From Dermatemys mawii (Eukaryota; Chordata; Testudines; Dermatemydidae): a stretch of DNA of 64,000 bases. This document shows, piece after piece, positions 11,626 to 24,733 of this stretch (the first letter of the stretch is position 1; each line of letters opens with the position of its first letter). The stretch spans positions 9,984,576 through 10,048,575 of the forward strand of contig ML677358.1 in the NCBI GenBank assembly GCA_007922305.1, given 5' to 3'. The notes under the pieces are model-generated. The model ran no database searches and was not told the DNA's origin. It saw only the letters and a program-made list of their open reading frames with translations. The position numbers and the translations under genes were made by a program.

Positions 11626-13844
11626 TCTACCAGAAGTAGCAGCTATGTTCTACTCCTCTGGAAGAGACAGTGACACCATAGGAAGTTCATGTTAGGAAAG
11701 GGGGAGCCAAGGGAGAAAATGAACATGGTGAGTTCATGGAATTGCAGACGTCAGTCTTAATATTGATAGTTTTGCAACAAACATACACCCCTGCCAAAAG
11801 ACCAACAACAATTGCTGTGTACACATGCATGCACACACGCACAACGAAAGGCAGGTGTCACCAGCAAAAATTCAACTTTTTTCCAGAACAAGGCTTTTTC
11901 ACTAGACCCATAACATTTTTGCAATTTTCCTAGTGTCGAACTTCGCTGAGTCAGTCGTGAAAATAATAAATTCCCTGTCTTGAATTTGTAAAAATATTAA
12001 CCTATGCCAAATCTTGGGAAAAGTAATGAAAACCTGAGCCTGGGCATTTAAAGTTTACTAAGCTAAAGCTGATTAGTTTTACACAGCTGCTGTCATGATA
12101 ATTTATGTATTTCATTTATCATTTCTTTTGCTTAATAAATGCATAGTTCCGATAGACCTGACATTAAATTGTACTGCAGTTGGTTTGAATTTTGCCCTTC
12201 CTACTAGGGAATTTTAATGGTCTACCCTTCTTATTGCTTCAATACTTTCACAGCTATTGGTCAATTTCATATGTCTGCCAATCAACTTCGAGGAAAAGCC
12301 ACAATATGTACAATAAATCTTTATACTAAAACCAGCAAATTAATGGGTTCCTGTTTTCTGACTTCTGAATCTGCCCTAAGGTGAAGGAAACATAATCCAC
12401 AGAAGATCATGTTGCAATTAAAACAATTCTGTATGAATCAGCATCACAAGACAGGTGCTAAGCAAGCATCTATACAATTAAGTTGATTTAATAGAAGTTT
12501 TTGGTAGCTCTATTGTGCTTTTTTCATGTCATTAGGCTTACATTTAATACTGGTAGCAAACAATAGCTCATTAGTGGATTAGGAGTAATTACCAGTAGGC
12601 TGTCATTATTTCCAAGATTTAAAGGGCCAGTTTGCTGTTGTAATTGTACCCCACTATTGTGGTACTCAAACACAAAAGCTGTGGGGTTTGGAATCCATGC
12701 CAAGAGCCATTCACTGAAACCCCAAGCGTACTTCAAGTGGTCATGCTATCAAACTGTTTCACTGGAGCTGTAGATGGAGGCTTGCAACTGAGTGTGAGGT
12801 CACAAAGCAAACCTTTTGACATTTTAGGCAGATTGTATTCATGCTGCGGACCACAGATCCTTTCAAAGATTCAATATTTATGATGGATCTAATGATATTT
12901 AATAACAAAAATATTTCCATATAGACTGATAGTTTCTAGGATATTTTCAAATTTCTTATTACTGTTTTCCCCCCAAAAATCTTAGAAACACAGATTGATA
13001 TACAGAAACTTCATGTATACATAAGTAATTACAGTACTTGTATATATATGTATATATATAAACCGGGGTTTAAACCAGGATTGTAGGTTCCTTAGAATTA
13101 ACTAAGACAATTAGAGTTGTAGTAGTTACAGTAAAGGACGCCATATGTTAAGGTGCCAGTTCTGTCTAATTCAAAACTCCAAATTCTATTGTGCTCAGTG
13201 ATCATTGTCATTAAGAAGCAGTAAATGGAGCATTGCTATTAGAAATGTGGTTCTCTAGAAGAAAGAAAAAAGAGTGATCTACCCAGCTCTATCTTCAGAT
13301 ACATAATTCCTCAAGCAGGTACTACTGGCTTTCAGGAACCTGTGACAGCTCAGATCGCCAAATGTCCCAGGAAGGATTTTTAGAAAATGTGAACTGGGTA
13401 TCTGAGTGCGAAGGACTAAAGGAGGCATTAGAAAATTCAAAGTCTTCCTAATTGTACTCCAGTTAGTGTGCAAAGTAAGATGATATTGATGGCTATGTTT
13501 TTATTTCTTATTTTTTCCAGTCATTTACTTCAACCTTGAGTGCCATATCATTTTTCTAATTTAAAAAAGATTAACAAAAAAATGGGCATAATGCTATACT
13601 TCAGTTAAGTGCCAATTCTTCAGACTCTGTCAAATCAGGTAATTTGGAATAATCACCAGGGTCAGGTTTGGGAATGGAGCTTGAAGTAAATTGCGTGGAT
13701 TTATACTTATCCTGTGAAGAAAAATTATCTGAAAAAGTTCAGGAATGATTGTTGAGTCACGTGAAAAATGATGTCATTGTTCAAGTGACTTCATTTTAAT
13801 ATTCAAATGTATATTTTCTCTACCATTCTGGATGCATCCTTCTC
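11626..13844. other. unannotated stretch with a (TA/TG) run
   Basis: There is no gene or named repeat. A TGTATATATATGTATATATA run of about 26 bp lies at 13037-13062. Confidence 0.5.
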
Positions 13845-13905
13845 ACACTGAAATCAATGACAAACTCTCATTTATTTAATGGGTCCAGCGTTTGGCCCTC
13901 TCTTT
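13845..13905. repeat. foldback repeat, degraded copy
   Basis: ACTGAAATCAATGACAAACT followed by AATGGGTCCAGCGTTTGGCC fits the subtype with arms ending TTTGG(ATCA)GGCCC, also seen at 33238-33275 and 37575-37650. Only the centre and one arm are readable. Confidence 0.45.
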
Positions 13906-14889
13906 AGAAAGATTTCTGCTGAGCTATGAAAGAATATAAATCATTACCAATATCTTTTTTTAATAAAAACCAACAACTTTAAAATGTAATTAGGGTAAAA
14001 TTAATCCCCTCCCGGGCAGAGCACAAGTAACTGGATTTTGTGTTGAGGAACTAAATTTGGTTTGAGAGTATGCAGTGACTGTAAGATTGATTGCTGCTCT
14101 TGTGAACCACCTGTGCAAGGGTTTTGGAGCACTAGATCTGTATATTGACAGCTTACCCCTTAGCCAGCTCCTCCACACCAGCCCATGCATGACAGATACA
14201 GGGACTGTGTTGAATCAGGCTGTGGAGACTCCTCTCCACCAGCTGCTCCACTCACGTTCATTCTCACCTGAAGAGGGCTAAAATGGCACCTGTGGGAGAG
14301 TGCTTTAGACAGGACCTTCACAGGTAAATTTCACCTTTAGTGGTGCTCAAAGGTGCCTGGCTGACAGTCCTGGCAAGTTAAGCCATCTAGCTATCCACAG
14401 TATAGGTACAGATTCCGGGAACAGACAGGAGCAGTCCTTCAGCCTCCATGTGTTCAGTCCTTTGCCTCTTAGTGGAGGTATCAACATCAAGAGCAGTGGT
14501 TCTGTGATCGGGGCACTGATTCAGGTGCTCTCTCTCCTTACTATGAACACTTGCTTTGTTATACTCTTCAGGTATTCTTTACCAGGCGTTCTGGTGAGTA
14601 TGTATAGTACATGTGTATATCTCCTTATAAAGATGCTACACTGTAGCGTCACTACTCCAAGATGTAGTGATTATTTCTTCATGAACATAAGCATTAAATG
14701 CAGCTTTACACACTACCTTTCACACTGGGCATATTCAGATACAATGTTATGATTCAGCTTCTTCTCCGCTGCAAGCATCCCACAAGTCAACTGGATTTCC
14801 CAGGGAGAAAGGAGACATTTTGGAGAGACCCTACTTTGTAAAATCATCTCATTCACTGAACTTCTTTGCTGTTTTCTTGCAATTATGGC
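13906..14889. other. unannotated stretch
   Basis: No recognisable gene or repeat is seen. The 100-codon plus-strand frame at 14450-14752 has no motif and irregular composition; I treat it as a chance frame. Confidence 0.45.
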
Positions 14890-15200
14890 TCATTAAAATG
14901 TTTAATTTGGAATTTTTGGGGGATGAAAAATGCCCTGTTTTCAAAAACGGTTGTTTTTTGTTTGTTTGTTCGTTTAATATCTATTTTTGTAACAACCTCC
15001 CCCCACAAACTAGAATATTTAATGGAGGGTGTAGGTTCATAAATGGAAAATAACCAAAACCTGATATTGCTTTAAAGTTTTGGAATTAAAAAACAAGTGA
15101 AAAAAGGAAAAAAATTAGATTTAGTTTTTTGGGGAGGGGTTGTAAAAAAAATTGAAAGTTTTAATTTCTTCCTTCTATTTGGGTGGAAAATACCTACCAT
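14890..15200. repeat. A/T low-complexity patch
   Basis: Homopolymer-rich sequence with T-runs, a GTTTGTTTGTTCGTTT run near 14960, and A-runs near 15090-15150. Similar A/T patches at 24830-25075 and 45460-45925 suggest an interspersed A/T-rich element, but I cannot define its ends. Confidence 0.45.
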
Positions 15201-16933
15201 TTCCAACTCGCTGAAGGAAAAGTTTCTGTCTATTTAATAAAATAATGTACCAGCATAATGATAAAACCCATCACCTTCAATACTTCTTGGAACAGGTCTC
15301 ATAAATTCAGCATCTGCATGTTTTCATGGATAGGAAGCATGAACAGGTACTGTGAATTCGGTAGATTAATGTTGCTTTGGATTTGTCATTTGGAGAATAA
15401 TCAAGTATCTGCTATGCCTGCCAACATCAGCCCACATTTCTGGGTAGTGCACATAGTGAGGTATCAATCAAAATTTAGCAATCCCAGGGTGAGCTGGAAG
15501 TAGCTGACCACAATAGTACAGAACAGCACATCTTATAATTATGTGGGCACGTATAATTGTATACAGTACCTTTCTTAAGGGCATACTTGATAGTTGACAT
15601 GTTTCAACAAAATACAGTGACTCATCAAGGTAGCACGGTGTGGGGTTCCCATTATTTGACAGAGAAACAAAGCATGGACTATTGATAGAAATTTTCTTTT
15701 ACTATTTTCACAGGTGGCTGTTTTTTGAAATTATGAGACGATAGCAGGGCAAAGTTTATATAGATAGACCAGCTAAAGAGGGATGAGCTGGGCACTACTG
15801 GGTCTTCATAGCTGGAAGGAGCATCAGGTCCAGCCACTTCTTCTGAGAATAAATACTTCAGGTGAGAGATTCTAGGGTATTTGCTTAGAGAGGTGATCTG
15901 ACCTATTCATGAGTTACTGCAGAACGTTCTCATCCATATGGACAATAAAATGACCTAACTTGCCACATAGAACAAAATGTTCCAAGCTCCAAATAATTCT
16001 TTTCTTATTGTATATCAAGGGCGCCTGGATTTCAGCAGAGTTTTGGTAATAGGTGAAATCTAGTCACATTCCTTGGGACACTATCTCAATATCAGCAATC
16101 ATAAATCAGCACCTGCCTGTACTAAGAGTAGTCAACTGCAACATCAACCTAACGCTGAATGTTATTGCAGACAGGGAAAGTAAGGACTTCCTAAAGCGAT
16201 GCATGATATTGCATAAGAGCTGTAGATATTTTATAAGAATTCCCAGAACTTTAGATTCTTCTATTTTATCTTTGTACCCCTCTTTTTTTCAAGAGTGCTG
16301 CTTTCTTGATGCTCTGAAAAGCACTGAAAATCAAGAAAACAAGAGGCTTTGCTTCATCCACATAGGTGGACTTCATTCACAGAACTTCTATGTTAATCAG
16401 CATTGGGGTCAAGATAGACAGAGAATCCTGTAGGTACAGGAAATTGGTGATACACAAACTTGGAAAAGAGAAGAAGAAAGATTCAAATGGAAGTCTTTCA
16501 GACTGAGTCTAGAAGCCAGTTGATCTGTGCTTTTACTCTGTGGCTCGCGTGATTGGGGATTATTCCTCAAACAAAACCAACATAGGCAAACTTTTGGAGA
16601 CGGCGGGGGGTTGACCTTTGTTCACCAGGATGGGATTTCACTCTCCGTTCTGTTCAGTCAGTACTGCCCATTGCGCTGTATTAGGATACGTGCAATATTT
16701 GTGTATTGGATAGTTATGGCTTCATCTTTTGTGGCTAAACGTGTGCCACAGGTACCACGGCCCGCCCTAGGTATAAAATAAAGAGCTTTCAGGCAACACT
16801 TTCATGTTATCTCTTTTGTCATACAAAAGTGAAATATAGCACGTCTGGATGATGGCTTAAACTAGAAGCTTTTTGGGTCAGAAACTATAGGTGCCAAATC
16901 CTTGGGTGTTCCCACAGAGAATATGTGGGTGCT
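15201..16933. other. unannotated stretch
   Basis: There is no recognisable repeat. The longest frame (16053-16433, plus, 126 codons) shows no signal peptide, domain or repeat that I recognise. Frames of this length are expected by chance in 64 kb read six ways. Confidence 0.45.
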
Positions 16934-17236
16934 GAGCACTCATTGGCAGCTCCCCTACCAGCTCCCCCTTCCTTCCCAGTGCTTCCTGTCTGCTGGTGGT
17001 CCCACCCTGTCCCTGCCTCTTCCTGCCCCCACCCCTTCTCTTCTCATCCCTTCCTCCCCACACCTCCTGCCTGCTGCAATCAGCTCTTTCACAGTGTGCA
17101 GGAGGCTCTGGCGGGGAGGGGCGAGCAGTAATAGGGTGCGCTCAGGGAGGGGATGGGAAGAGGCGGGGTGGGGGCAGAAAGAGGCAGGAAGGGGACGGGG
17201 TCTATGGCAGAGCCAGGGGTCAAGCTCTCCTTGGCA
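16934..17236. mobile_element. GC-rich foldback element (probable nonautonomous repeat)
   Basis: This is a sharp GC-rich block in AT-rich surroundings. The left half is pyrimidine-rich and the right half purine-rich. The arm at 17010-17035 is the reverse complement of 17165-17190 at 24 of 26 positions. An inner 8-bp pair (CCTCCTGC at 17063-17070 with GCAGGAGG at 17098-17105) and a 7-bp pair (CCTCCCC with GGGGAGG) extend the stem. The block is bounded by a near direct repeat, GAGCACTCATTGGCA at 16934 and AAGCTCTCCTTGGCA at 17222, matching at 12 of 15. I recall very similar sequence as a repeat in turtle genomes but not its class. Overlapping open frames on both strands here reflect the lack of stop codons in GC-rich DNA, not genes. 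Confidence 0.65.
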
Positions 17237-17271
17237 CATTGGAAAGTCAGTGCCTGTGTCAGGACCATCTC

Positions 17272-17370
17272 TTTGTTCTGTGTTTGTACATGGCCTAGTG
17301 TGTCCTTGATCCCTGAGGGATTGACTGCTACTGCAGTACAAATAAACACTAACATACAGAATAATAAAAA
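17272..17370 (+). repeat. ancient LINE/SINE-type 3' tail, second copy
   Basis: TTCTGTGTTTGTACATGGCC, then TTGACTGCTACTGCAGTACA and AATAAACAC..AATAATAAA, is the same tail family as 421-521 and 29409-29500. It follows the GC-rich foldback by about 35 bp. Confidence 0.62.
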
Positions 17371-17374
17371 TTTC

Positions 17375-17505
17375 CCAGTTCTCTATTACACTGAGGCACA
17401 GAGAATGTAAGCTATTTCCCAGGGTCTACAAGAATCTATAACACAGCTAGGAATCAAACCCAGGACTCCCTGAGTCCCAGTTCATTACCACAGGGTCATC
17501 CTTCA
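17375..17505 (+). repeat. MIR-like ancient repeat
   Basis: ACTGAGGCACAGAGAATGTA, then AGGAATCAAACCCAGGACTC, CCTGAGTCCCAGTTCATTAC and CACAGGGTCATCCTTC follow the layout of a MIR-type CORE-SINE, normally 'gaggcacagagaggttaagtgact' then 'gaacccaggtctcc' then 'ctaaccactaggccatcctt'. It is diverged and inactive. Confidence 0.68.
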
Positions 17506-19299
17506 TCTCTGTGTGCTATATTAGATTGATGTATTTTTTGAAGCATTCAATGGAATTCTTTAATTTTCCATTAAATTCTATGGGAATTTTTAGTCAGGGA
17601 ACACAGAGTAAACAGAAAGTTCCTAAGTTACCTTATCATTTTCCCATAAAAATAGAGACACTTGAATAATCATCAATACACAGCGGTAAAATTGAGTCCG
17701 TAATATGGAATCCACACACTGGTATGAATTACAGACCTATATGTAGAGAAGATACAACTAGTACAGAAAAGATGATGGCAATATGTATATCACTATACCA
17801 GTTCTTTATTTACCTTGTCTGAGGAAGTCCCATCCAGACCCAGAAGAGAATGCTACATTGTATAGAAAGGAGATATTCCCATCTTTGACTATCCGTTAAT
17901 TTCTCCACTCTAAGCATGCCCTATAGTTTACTGAGACATGTAGTACTTATGGTGTTATGTAGGCCACTCATCTAAATGTTTCTTTGTTATCTGTGTTCTT
18001 ATGCATGGGCCATTCAATTTAAGGGCAGGCATGAAGATATCATAATACACGGGTGTGACCTTACTCAAGGTTGGCAGTTAAAATACTACATATCTGTGTC
18101 AACTGTGGTTGGGGAGAGCAGGAATCCTGGCAAGCAGCCATCAAACATTTGCCCATCTTGAGGTTACAAACAATGGGTTAAGGGGATCTGCAATAGCTAA
18201 TCCTGTTGTCATCTGGATTAACTTTTAAATGTGGGGAAAAAAAGACCAGTGGCTGCATAATGAGAGGTTTAAGGTCTGGAGTTGGAGAGTCACGAGTATG
18301 TTTTGTCTACGCCTGCTCAGTGATAGTACTATAACTCTCTTCCAGGCTGAAGTGAACAGTCACATTTTAGCATAACAGATGTTGTTTTCCTATGTAAAAT
18401 ATATGACATTTTTTCTTGCTTCAATTACTAGTGGAGTATGTGTGTTGAGAGATTAATTTTATACTTTGCGATCCCATCACATTTCATAATACAAGCTAAA
18501 TGGGGTTAAAGCTAGTTGGCGTTTCCCAGAAAAGCTGTTGGAGAGTACCAAGACGCCACAGGCAGTGGTTCTGATGACTCAGTAGTTCATCTTCCTCCTT
18601 CCTCTGAATCAGTACTGAATCTTGCCTCCAGCCCTGGCCCATGAGAAATGGTACTGCTGAAAAGAAGTCTTTTTCAATGGAAGCTTTAACTGAAATCTTA
18701 AACACATATGGCTCTTAAAGATTAGAGCTAAGCCAATAGTATATGGGATATAATTTGGCAGTTTTTTTCCAAAGAAGTGTGGATTTTAAATATTTGCTCA
18801 GCTCTTCTAGAGATCCCATGGTCCTATTCATTGTAAAGGGATGAGAATCCTACCAGATTCCTGCACCAACCACCCTTGACTGTGCAGGATGTGTTGCGGG
18901 AGCAGGAGATATGTCATGGGAAGGTGGATTCCTTGCAAACTCTAGGAAACCTCAAAGCTAGTCTAGCTTACACTGTGGTTGAGAATGGTATAGATCAGGT
19001 CACAGCATTGGGGAGCCATAACTGGTTCTCTGACAGCCCTCTGATCTCCTGCACCAAGTGGATCTCAGGGCAGGGCAGAATCTGGGCCAGAATATTATGG
19101 TGCCTCATAATATCTCTATTTCTGCTTTGGGAGACACTTGCAAAGCAAGCGGAACTCTGCAGAGTTGCCAGGTCTATGTTGTGGTATTGAGGCCTATGCC
19201 TTTAAAGAGCTGAGCTGCCAGACAAAGTGCCTGGGCCAGGAGCTGTGAAGTTCTTATTGTTATGCACAGCTAGTTGGAACCAGATACAGAATAAAGTAG
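17506..19299. other. unannotated stretch
   Basis: No recognisable gene or repeat. The 104-codon frame at 18876-19190 has no familiar motif. Confidence 0.45.
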
Positions 19300-19378
19300 A
19301 TAATACTTAGTCCTGCCTTGAGTGTGGGGGACTGGACTAGAAGCCCTCTCGAGGTCCCTTCCATTCTAACGATTCTGA
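19300..19378 (+). mobile_element. CR1 LINE, short 3' UTR terminus
   Basis: AATACTTAGTCCTGCCTTGA, then GGGGGACTGGACTAGAAGCC, CTCTCGAGGTCCCTTCCATT and CTAACGATTCTGATT, is the last ~80 bp of a CR1 element. It corresponds in reverse to the end at 49447-49530. It is severely 5'-truncated. Confidence 0.88.
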
Positions 19379-21021
19379 TTGGAAACTCCTTAAGCACTGA
19401 GTGATCACTGAACACCACACATACAACTGGATTTCAGTGCAGGATCAGGGCCACTGACTGGCCAAACAATATAATATTTTACATTTTACATGACAATATA
19501 TTGTAAAGTATAGTATAATAAAGGATCTGCAGCCTTTACTCACTGATTTGAATGGGAATAGTCATGTCAATATAGGCCATAACATCAGCTGATCTGAAGA
19601 CACACTGTTTGCAGGTTCAACCTTTCATAGACACTATTCCAGAAATGTTTATTTGTCTTTGAAAGAAATCACTAGCTATGTGTTCAAATTGAAAAGCAAT
19701 GCTCATTGGGCATGGGTGTGGGGGAAAGGAGGAGGAACGCGACTGACCTTGTCAAGATATAAAAATAAATGTGTTAAATTAACAATTAATTAAGGAAAAG
19801 GCAGATGGAAGGGAAGTTCCCCTAGTTAAATATTTATCATTTGAACTGTAATTATAGTTACAAAACACACAGAAAATAGAGTGGAGTTTTGTATCAAAAT
19901 GGATCATTTAATGGTACAGTACATATAATGTTAATACATATTTTTTGCATTTGGGTCATTTTTCCTTTGCATGGACTTGACCTAACAACCACTGTCAACA
20001 GGAGTCTTTTCATTGACTTAAAGGGACATTTGCTTATGTTCTAGGTGAGCAGAATGTATTGATTTCCTGTGTGCGTAAATGTAAGACTATGAATAAAAGC
20101 TGGCAAATTTTCCCCAAAATCAAATTAACATCTTAACATACTCTTTTGGAGTAGGGCTCTCTACCCCCGAATGCTCCAGAGTTCATGATTGGACCCTACC
20201 TGTACCCTCACCAGCTTGCCCAGTTACAGTGGCAAGTGCTGCATAAGATTATCCCCAAGTCTCTAGCAATGCACTGAGCATCTCCACTTGACCATCCTTA
20301 AGTCATTCCAGGCTTTGGCCTCTCCTGGGATGAGTCTACCAATCCTGACAGATTATGGCAAACTGTGTGGTATTTTCTGTGACGGGGAAAATCATCCCTC
20401 AGTGCTAAAGAAGACAACCACAATCCAAATGGGAAATTTTAAAATGAGGACCATAGCGACTATGCCTGAATCATTGCTTCATGTCTTCCCTGATTTATCT
20501 TTGGGTCCAACTCTCTGATGTGCTCAATTCCCTTTGACTTTTCGTTTGCAAAATTCAACCTTTCCCAGTGTTATCTCATAATATCTAAGGTTCCTCTACA
20601 AGGATCTCAAAATTTTTTTTGATGGCAGGACCAGACCATTAACTGATGAAAATATTGAGACCAAAAGAAAGCTGAAAAATGTTCAAGGGCTGAAACCATT
20701 TATTTTAAATGCTTGATTGTAATTGAAATGACATCTGGTGTGCAATGACGTCTTCCTTCCAAGGAGTAGCTAGTGAAACGTCTTTGGTACAAAGACATAA
20801 AAATTGTTTTGAGTTCTTAAAAGAAGATGGTGTAGTCAAACGATGCTGAGAGTCTTTTCCTAAGAAAAACTGTAGTCTTAAAAGGTACTTCTGCATGGAT
20901 TGAAATCACCTAGTAATCTGCTTCAAAGTTCAAGACAAGCACTGAGTTTTCTATACCCTTAATCTGACAAGTTTATTGCAGTATATTTCAGTAACTCCAA
21001 AATTTACTTTTTATAAATAAA
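19379..21021. other. unannotated stretch
   Basis: No gene or named repeat is seen. Confidence 0.45.
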
Positions 21022-21115
21022 AGACCAGATTTTTAAAGGTATTTAGATGCCGAAGGATCCACAATAGGTGTCTACTGGGATTTTCAAAAGTTCCCAGGAA
21101 CCCTATTGGAGGATC
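21022..21115. repeat. foldback repeat, AGATTTTTAAAGGTATTTAG type
   Basis: The left arm (AGATTTTTAAAGGTATTTAG, then ATGCCGAAGGATCC) and the TGGGATTTTCAAAAGTTCCC segment fit a known amniote palindromic repeat with alternating AGGTGCCTA-like motifs. It is a different subtype from the GATCCTGCAAA copies. Borders are approximate. Confidence 0.5.
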
Positions 21116-23341
21116 TGTTCTTAAGGGTCAATGGAAATCCACATAAATAGCTCTGGTTGCAGCTTATTCTCTTTTTTGTGTGTAGATACAAGATAAAGTG
21201 AATTGAATCCCCCATAGATTCAATCAGCCCTTGAACAGGCAAAGCTCCTATTGTAGTGAATAGGAGTCTGGTTTGTAAAAGAGATGCCAGAATCAAACAA
21301 AATGGAGATCACTACAATACCAAATACAGTGGGTGAACATAGGATGGGACTTTAGATTCTCAACTGAATGCTGTAGCTGGAGAGAGTCTTTAAAGGAAAA
21401 ATCAACAACCTTGTGTGACAGTCTTTTAGGTGGTAGCAAAGATGAAAACAACTGTCCTTTTTGGGGAAAAGAGAGGAAATTAATTGAAATGGACTGGAAT
21501 CGTTGCTGGGGTTGTTAAAATCCAACCCCATTTCCTAGAAGACACAGTGAGGCAAAGAAAGGATTTACTGTGCTTTTAAGATTGTAATGAGGAATAAGAC
21601 CCTTGATTTGGTGAGTGAAGGTGGAGCTACTTGATTCCACCCTGATGGTCATTTCACGATAAGTGATAATTCTAATAATCCCCAGGACCTTTTTGCCTTT
21701 GAACTGAACACTTTGCCTGTCCCGACCACGGTTGCCTTTTTGAACTGTCAGTTTGAGAGGATTAGATGCATGTTTAGGCTGGGTGAACTCATGAATGAAA
21801 ATATTTTGCTTGGCAGTTTTTAAAATGCATCCCCCTTCTCTAAGTGCAGTATCCTTTGGCAACAAGCTCCTTTTCGCCCAGATTACTCCTGTCATTTTGG
21901 GAGGTCTTTTTCTGCAGAATAAACAATGGAATTTTAATAATGCAGTGAAATGGAATCAGATCCGCTTTATTTATATTTTTTATATTTTCTTTATTTTCCC
22001 TTATTTATGACTAAATACTTAGTGTGCAGCTCTGGCTGCACAAAGTTAGGTTTTTCTATTACTTCAAAAGGACAAATTAAGCTTTCAGAGATTTATTTCC
22101 CTGGAAAAGCCTACACTGATTGATTCACTTCTTTGAATACAATCTCATAAAAACAATAAGTATCAGAGAAATTAAAAATACATTGCAGCATCTGTAGAGA
22201 ACTGAAGACACAATGTACAGTAGTTAAACAGCTGTCTATTCAATATTTTGCTTTGCAAACAGCTATACTGCAATTTTTTAGTTTGTTGAAGTGTTGGCTG
22301 AACAGCTCAGCAATCAAGTCAAAGATTGTCCCTGAAAATGAGGTTGCTTTTATCCAGACAGTATTAGCCCGTTTACTTTAGATAGCCCAAATCTGGAGCT
22401 GTGCACTGAACTGTTCAACTCAGTGCTAGTTATTGCAACCTCAGCAAATAGGCATTAGTTAAATTCAAAATGTCATCGTCTCTGAGAAACTGCATGCAGA
22501 ACATTCCTAGAAATTACACAGCTTAATATTAGGGCCAAAAAACAGTGACATACACAAGCAAAAAGAATTAAGACATAATGAAAAATGCAGCATAAAACAG
22601 TTTAAGTCCTTAAATTTAGCCTTTCACCGGACTGGAGAATGGTTTATGTCTTGTATGAATTCTTCTCAGCAACTTTCAGTAAATTTGAAAGTCAGATTTT
22701 TCTATGACTCAGGATACATCTATTGTAGCCCTAGACAATGTTGCATTGAAGATTATTTTTTTCATGTTGCCAATATATTTTTTTCTCACAAGAGAAGTCT
22801 CTTTTCTATTATTTTTTGCCATGTGTCCACTATTTCTAACACACAAGCTTCTCAAGCTTGATCAAGGAGCAAAGAAACCAGTTTATTAACAGAATATATA
22901 TAATAAATCTGTTCCAGGGTCTAAATAGCTCACTGGCAGATAAGTTATTGATACACTGCTACATTCAATTAAGATTGATGGGATGTGGTATAAATGGAAA
23001 GCAGCCAAATGCATCAGGGATCTGTGTTTGGATATGGAATATATGGGGAAGAGTCAGGACTATACTGCAGAGAGGAGGTCTGTCACTACAGGGGGTAGGG
23101 GGAGGAATTTATCACTGGATTTTATTGGTGCTATTGTGCTGTTTTTTTTAAAAAAATTATTGATTATATCCCCTTTGATTTTAGCCATTACAATAACATT
23201 AAAATGCACACAATCTGGCACCTAGCCCATTTTTGTATTCAGCCAGAAATTTGAAAAAGATGGTGAATATAGCTTCTCCAGATCCTTTCACTGAAAATTA
23301 TGTTTCTGATAAATTTCTTTTGACAAAAATATTCTCACAAA
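21116..23341. other. unannotated stretch, includes candidate conserved noncoding sequence
   Basis: I find no named repeat. A 126-codon minus-strand frame at 21515-21895 has no domain that I recognise; it is preceded on that strand by TTGTTTATTCTGCAG, a passable splice acceptor, but I found no matching donor. About 22235-22475 is free of repeats and rich in E-box-like CAGCTG and homeobox-like ATTA words. It could be conserved noncoding DNA, but sequence alone cannot show that. Confidence 0.35.
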
Positions 23342-23398
23342 AATGTCTGGTTTTGTCAGAAATGTCTGTTTTTGTCAGAAATGTCTGGGGTTTCATGA
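23342..23398. repeat. 19-bp minisatellite, about three copies
   Basis: AATGTCTGGTTTTGTCAGA (23342-23360) is followed by AATGTCTGTTTTTGTCAGA (23361-23379), one mismatch apart, and then a diverged third unit AATGTCTGGGGTTTCATGA. Confidence 0.85.
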
Positions 23399-24667
23399 AA
23401 AGCCGAAAGCCTGAAAATTGATTTTTTTATCTTTTCACATTTTGGCAACCAAAACTACAGACTTTTCCATTTGCTTCAAAATATTTTGTAGAAATAAATA
23501 CATTTCCCAGGCAGCCTTCATTGTGAAAGACATTTATCTTTGGTGTTTACTCTTTGTATATTCTTTTTTCAGCACTGACTTTGCCAGTAGTTATTAGCAT
23601 GTAGAGACAAACTCAAATGATATGAGCATAGCCTTTGTCTTTAAGTATAACCTTCCATTTGGGTATTTTTGCAATAGCCAGCGGATATTAGCAAAGCCCA
23701 ATGGACTGCTCGCTTGTATCTTTGGATAAAGTCATGCACTCCATATAACCTTCTGAAGATAATATACAGTATGGAGCACTGAATGGATCCTAGAGGATCT
23801 GCTACTATTACAGTTAAACTTAACAAGTTCAACCATTTTCCTACTCACATATCATTACTGGGCTACTGTACAAAATATCTGCCAAGGATATTACAGCTGT
23901 CTCTCTAATTTCCTCCCCTTACAAAATGGAAGGTCAAGAAGCTGTGGGCACATTGCCCATGTCCAAGAATGTGATAAATTTGCAGAAAGGTTTTTTTTGT
24001 TTGTTATTGTTTGTTTTTGTAATTAACCTCCTTTGACATTTATTGCAGCCCGGCTTCCTAGAACCCAAGTTGTTTTTGCACTTGTGCTGGCTGACTGAAG
24101 TGCACAGTACAATTGTCAGAGATGTCCTCCCCCAAGAATCAGCGTCAGGTGGAGTGGTTATTGCTTAGCCGATGTATTCTGTCTATAATGAAGCATAAAT
24201 ATGCAAGGAGAAAGACAATGCTGCTGGCTACTGTGACCTTTGAGCAATATTTCTGCATCACCTATAGAGGCAATTTGTTTTAAGTCCTAGTAGCTAAAGC
24301 TGTTTGAGATGGTGACTGACCTTTCAAGAGCCAGGAGTACAGTTTGTCGACGGGCTTAAAAGACTGCTAAGTTTCAGCTGTTGCATTGTGCGCTGTTTTG
24401 AGACAAAGCACAGACATGTTAATGCTCTTTGCTCTCCACCTAGAGAGGAGACAGAAAATGTTTTTTTTTACAGCAGAAAAAACTGTCAGTTCTTTGCGCT
24501 CTCTTGAGAGGCAATCCACAATTCAGAGAGCCTAGAACTGATGGGAAGAAGAGTAATTGGCAAAGCCCACAAAAAAGAAAGGCTGCAATTAGCTTGCCGA
24601 GTGGTGGAAAAAGTGAAATACACATGGAAGAAACAAGAATACAAGAGCCCTTGAATACGCTGATCAG
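23399..24667. other. unannotated stretch
   Basis: No gene or named repeat is seen. There is a T/GTTT-rich run at about 23990-24020. Confidence 0.45.
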
Positions 24668-24733
24668 TGGCCCAGATCCTTAGCTGGGAGCAAATGCTGC
24701 TATGCTGGCTTACACCAATTGAGGACTTGGTTC
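24668..24733. repeat. foldback repeat, GGCCCAGATCCTTAGCTGG type
   Basis: TGGCCCAGATCCTTAGCTGG opens the element and GGCTTACACCAATTGAGGAC closes it. The reverse complement of the right end (AAGTCCTCAATTGGTGTAAG) parallels the left arm. It is the same subtype as 11144-11236. Confidence 0.55.

Noticed and set aside
16053..16433. 126-codon plus-strand frame
   Set aside because: No motif, signal peptide or family resemblance. Its length is within chance expectation.
16878..17410. Several overlapping frames of 60-135 codons on both strands
   Set aside because: They lie in a GC-rich foldback repeat where stops are rare. No domain is seen and both strands are open equally.
21515..21895. 126-codon minus-strand frame preceded by an acceptor-like TTCTGCAG
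   Set aside because: There is no recognisable domain and no good donor. A few frames of this length are expected by chance in 64 kb read in six frames.
23342..23398. CRISPR-like array
   Set aside because: The 19-bp units are directly adjacent without spacers and the genome is vertebrate. It is a small tandem repeat.
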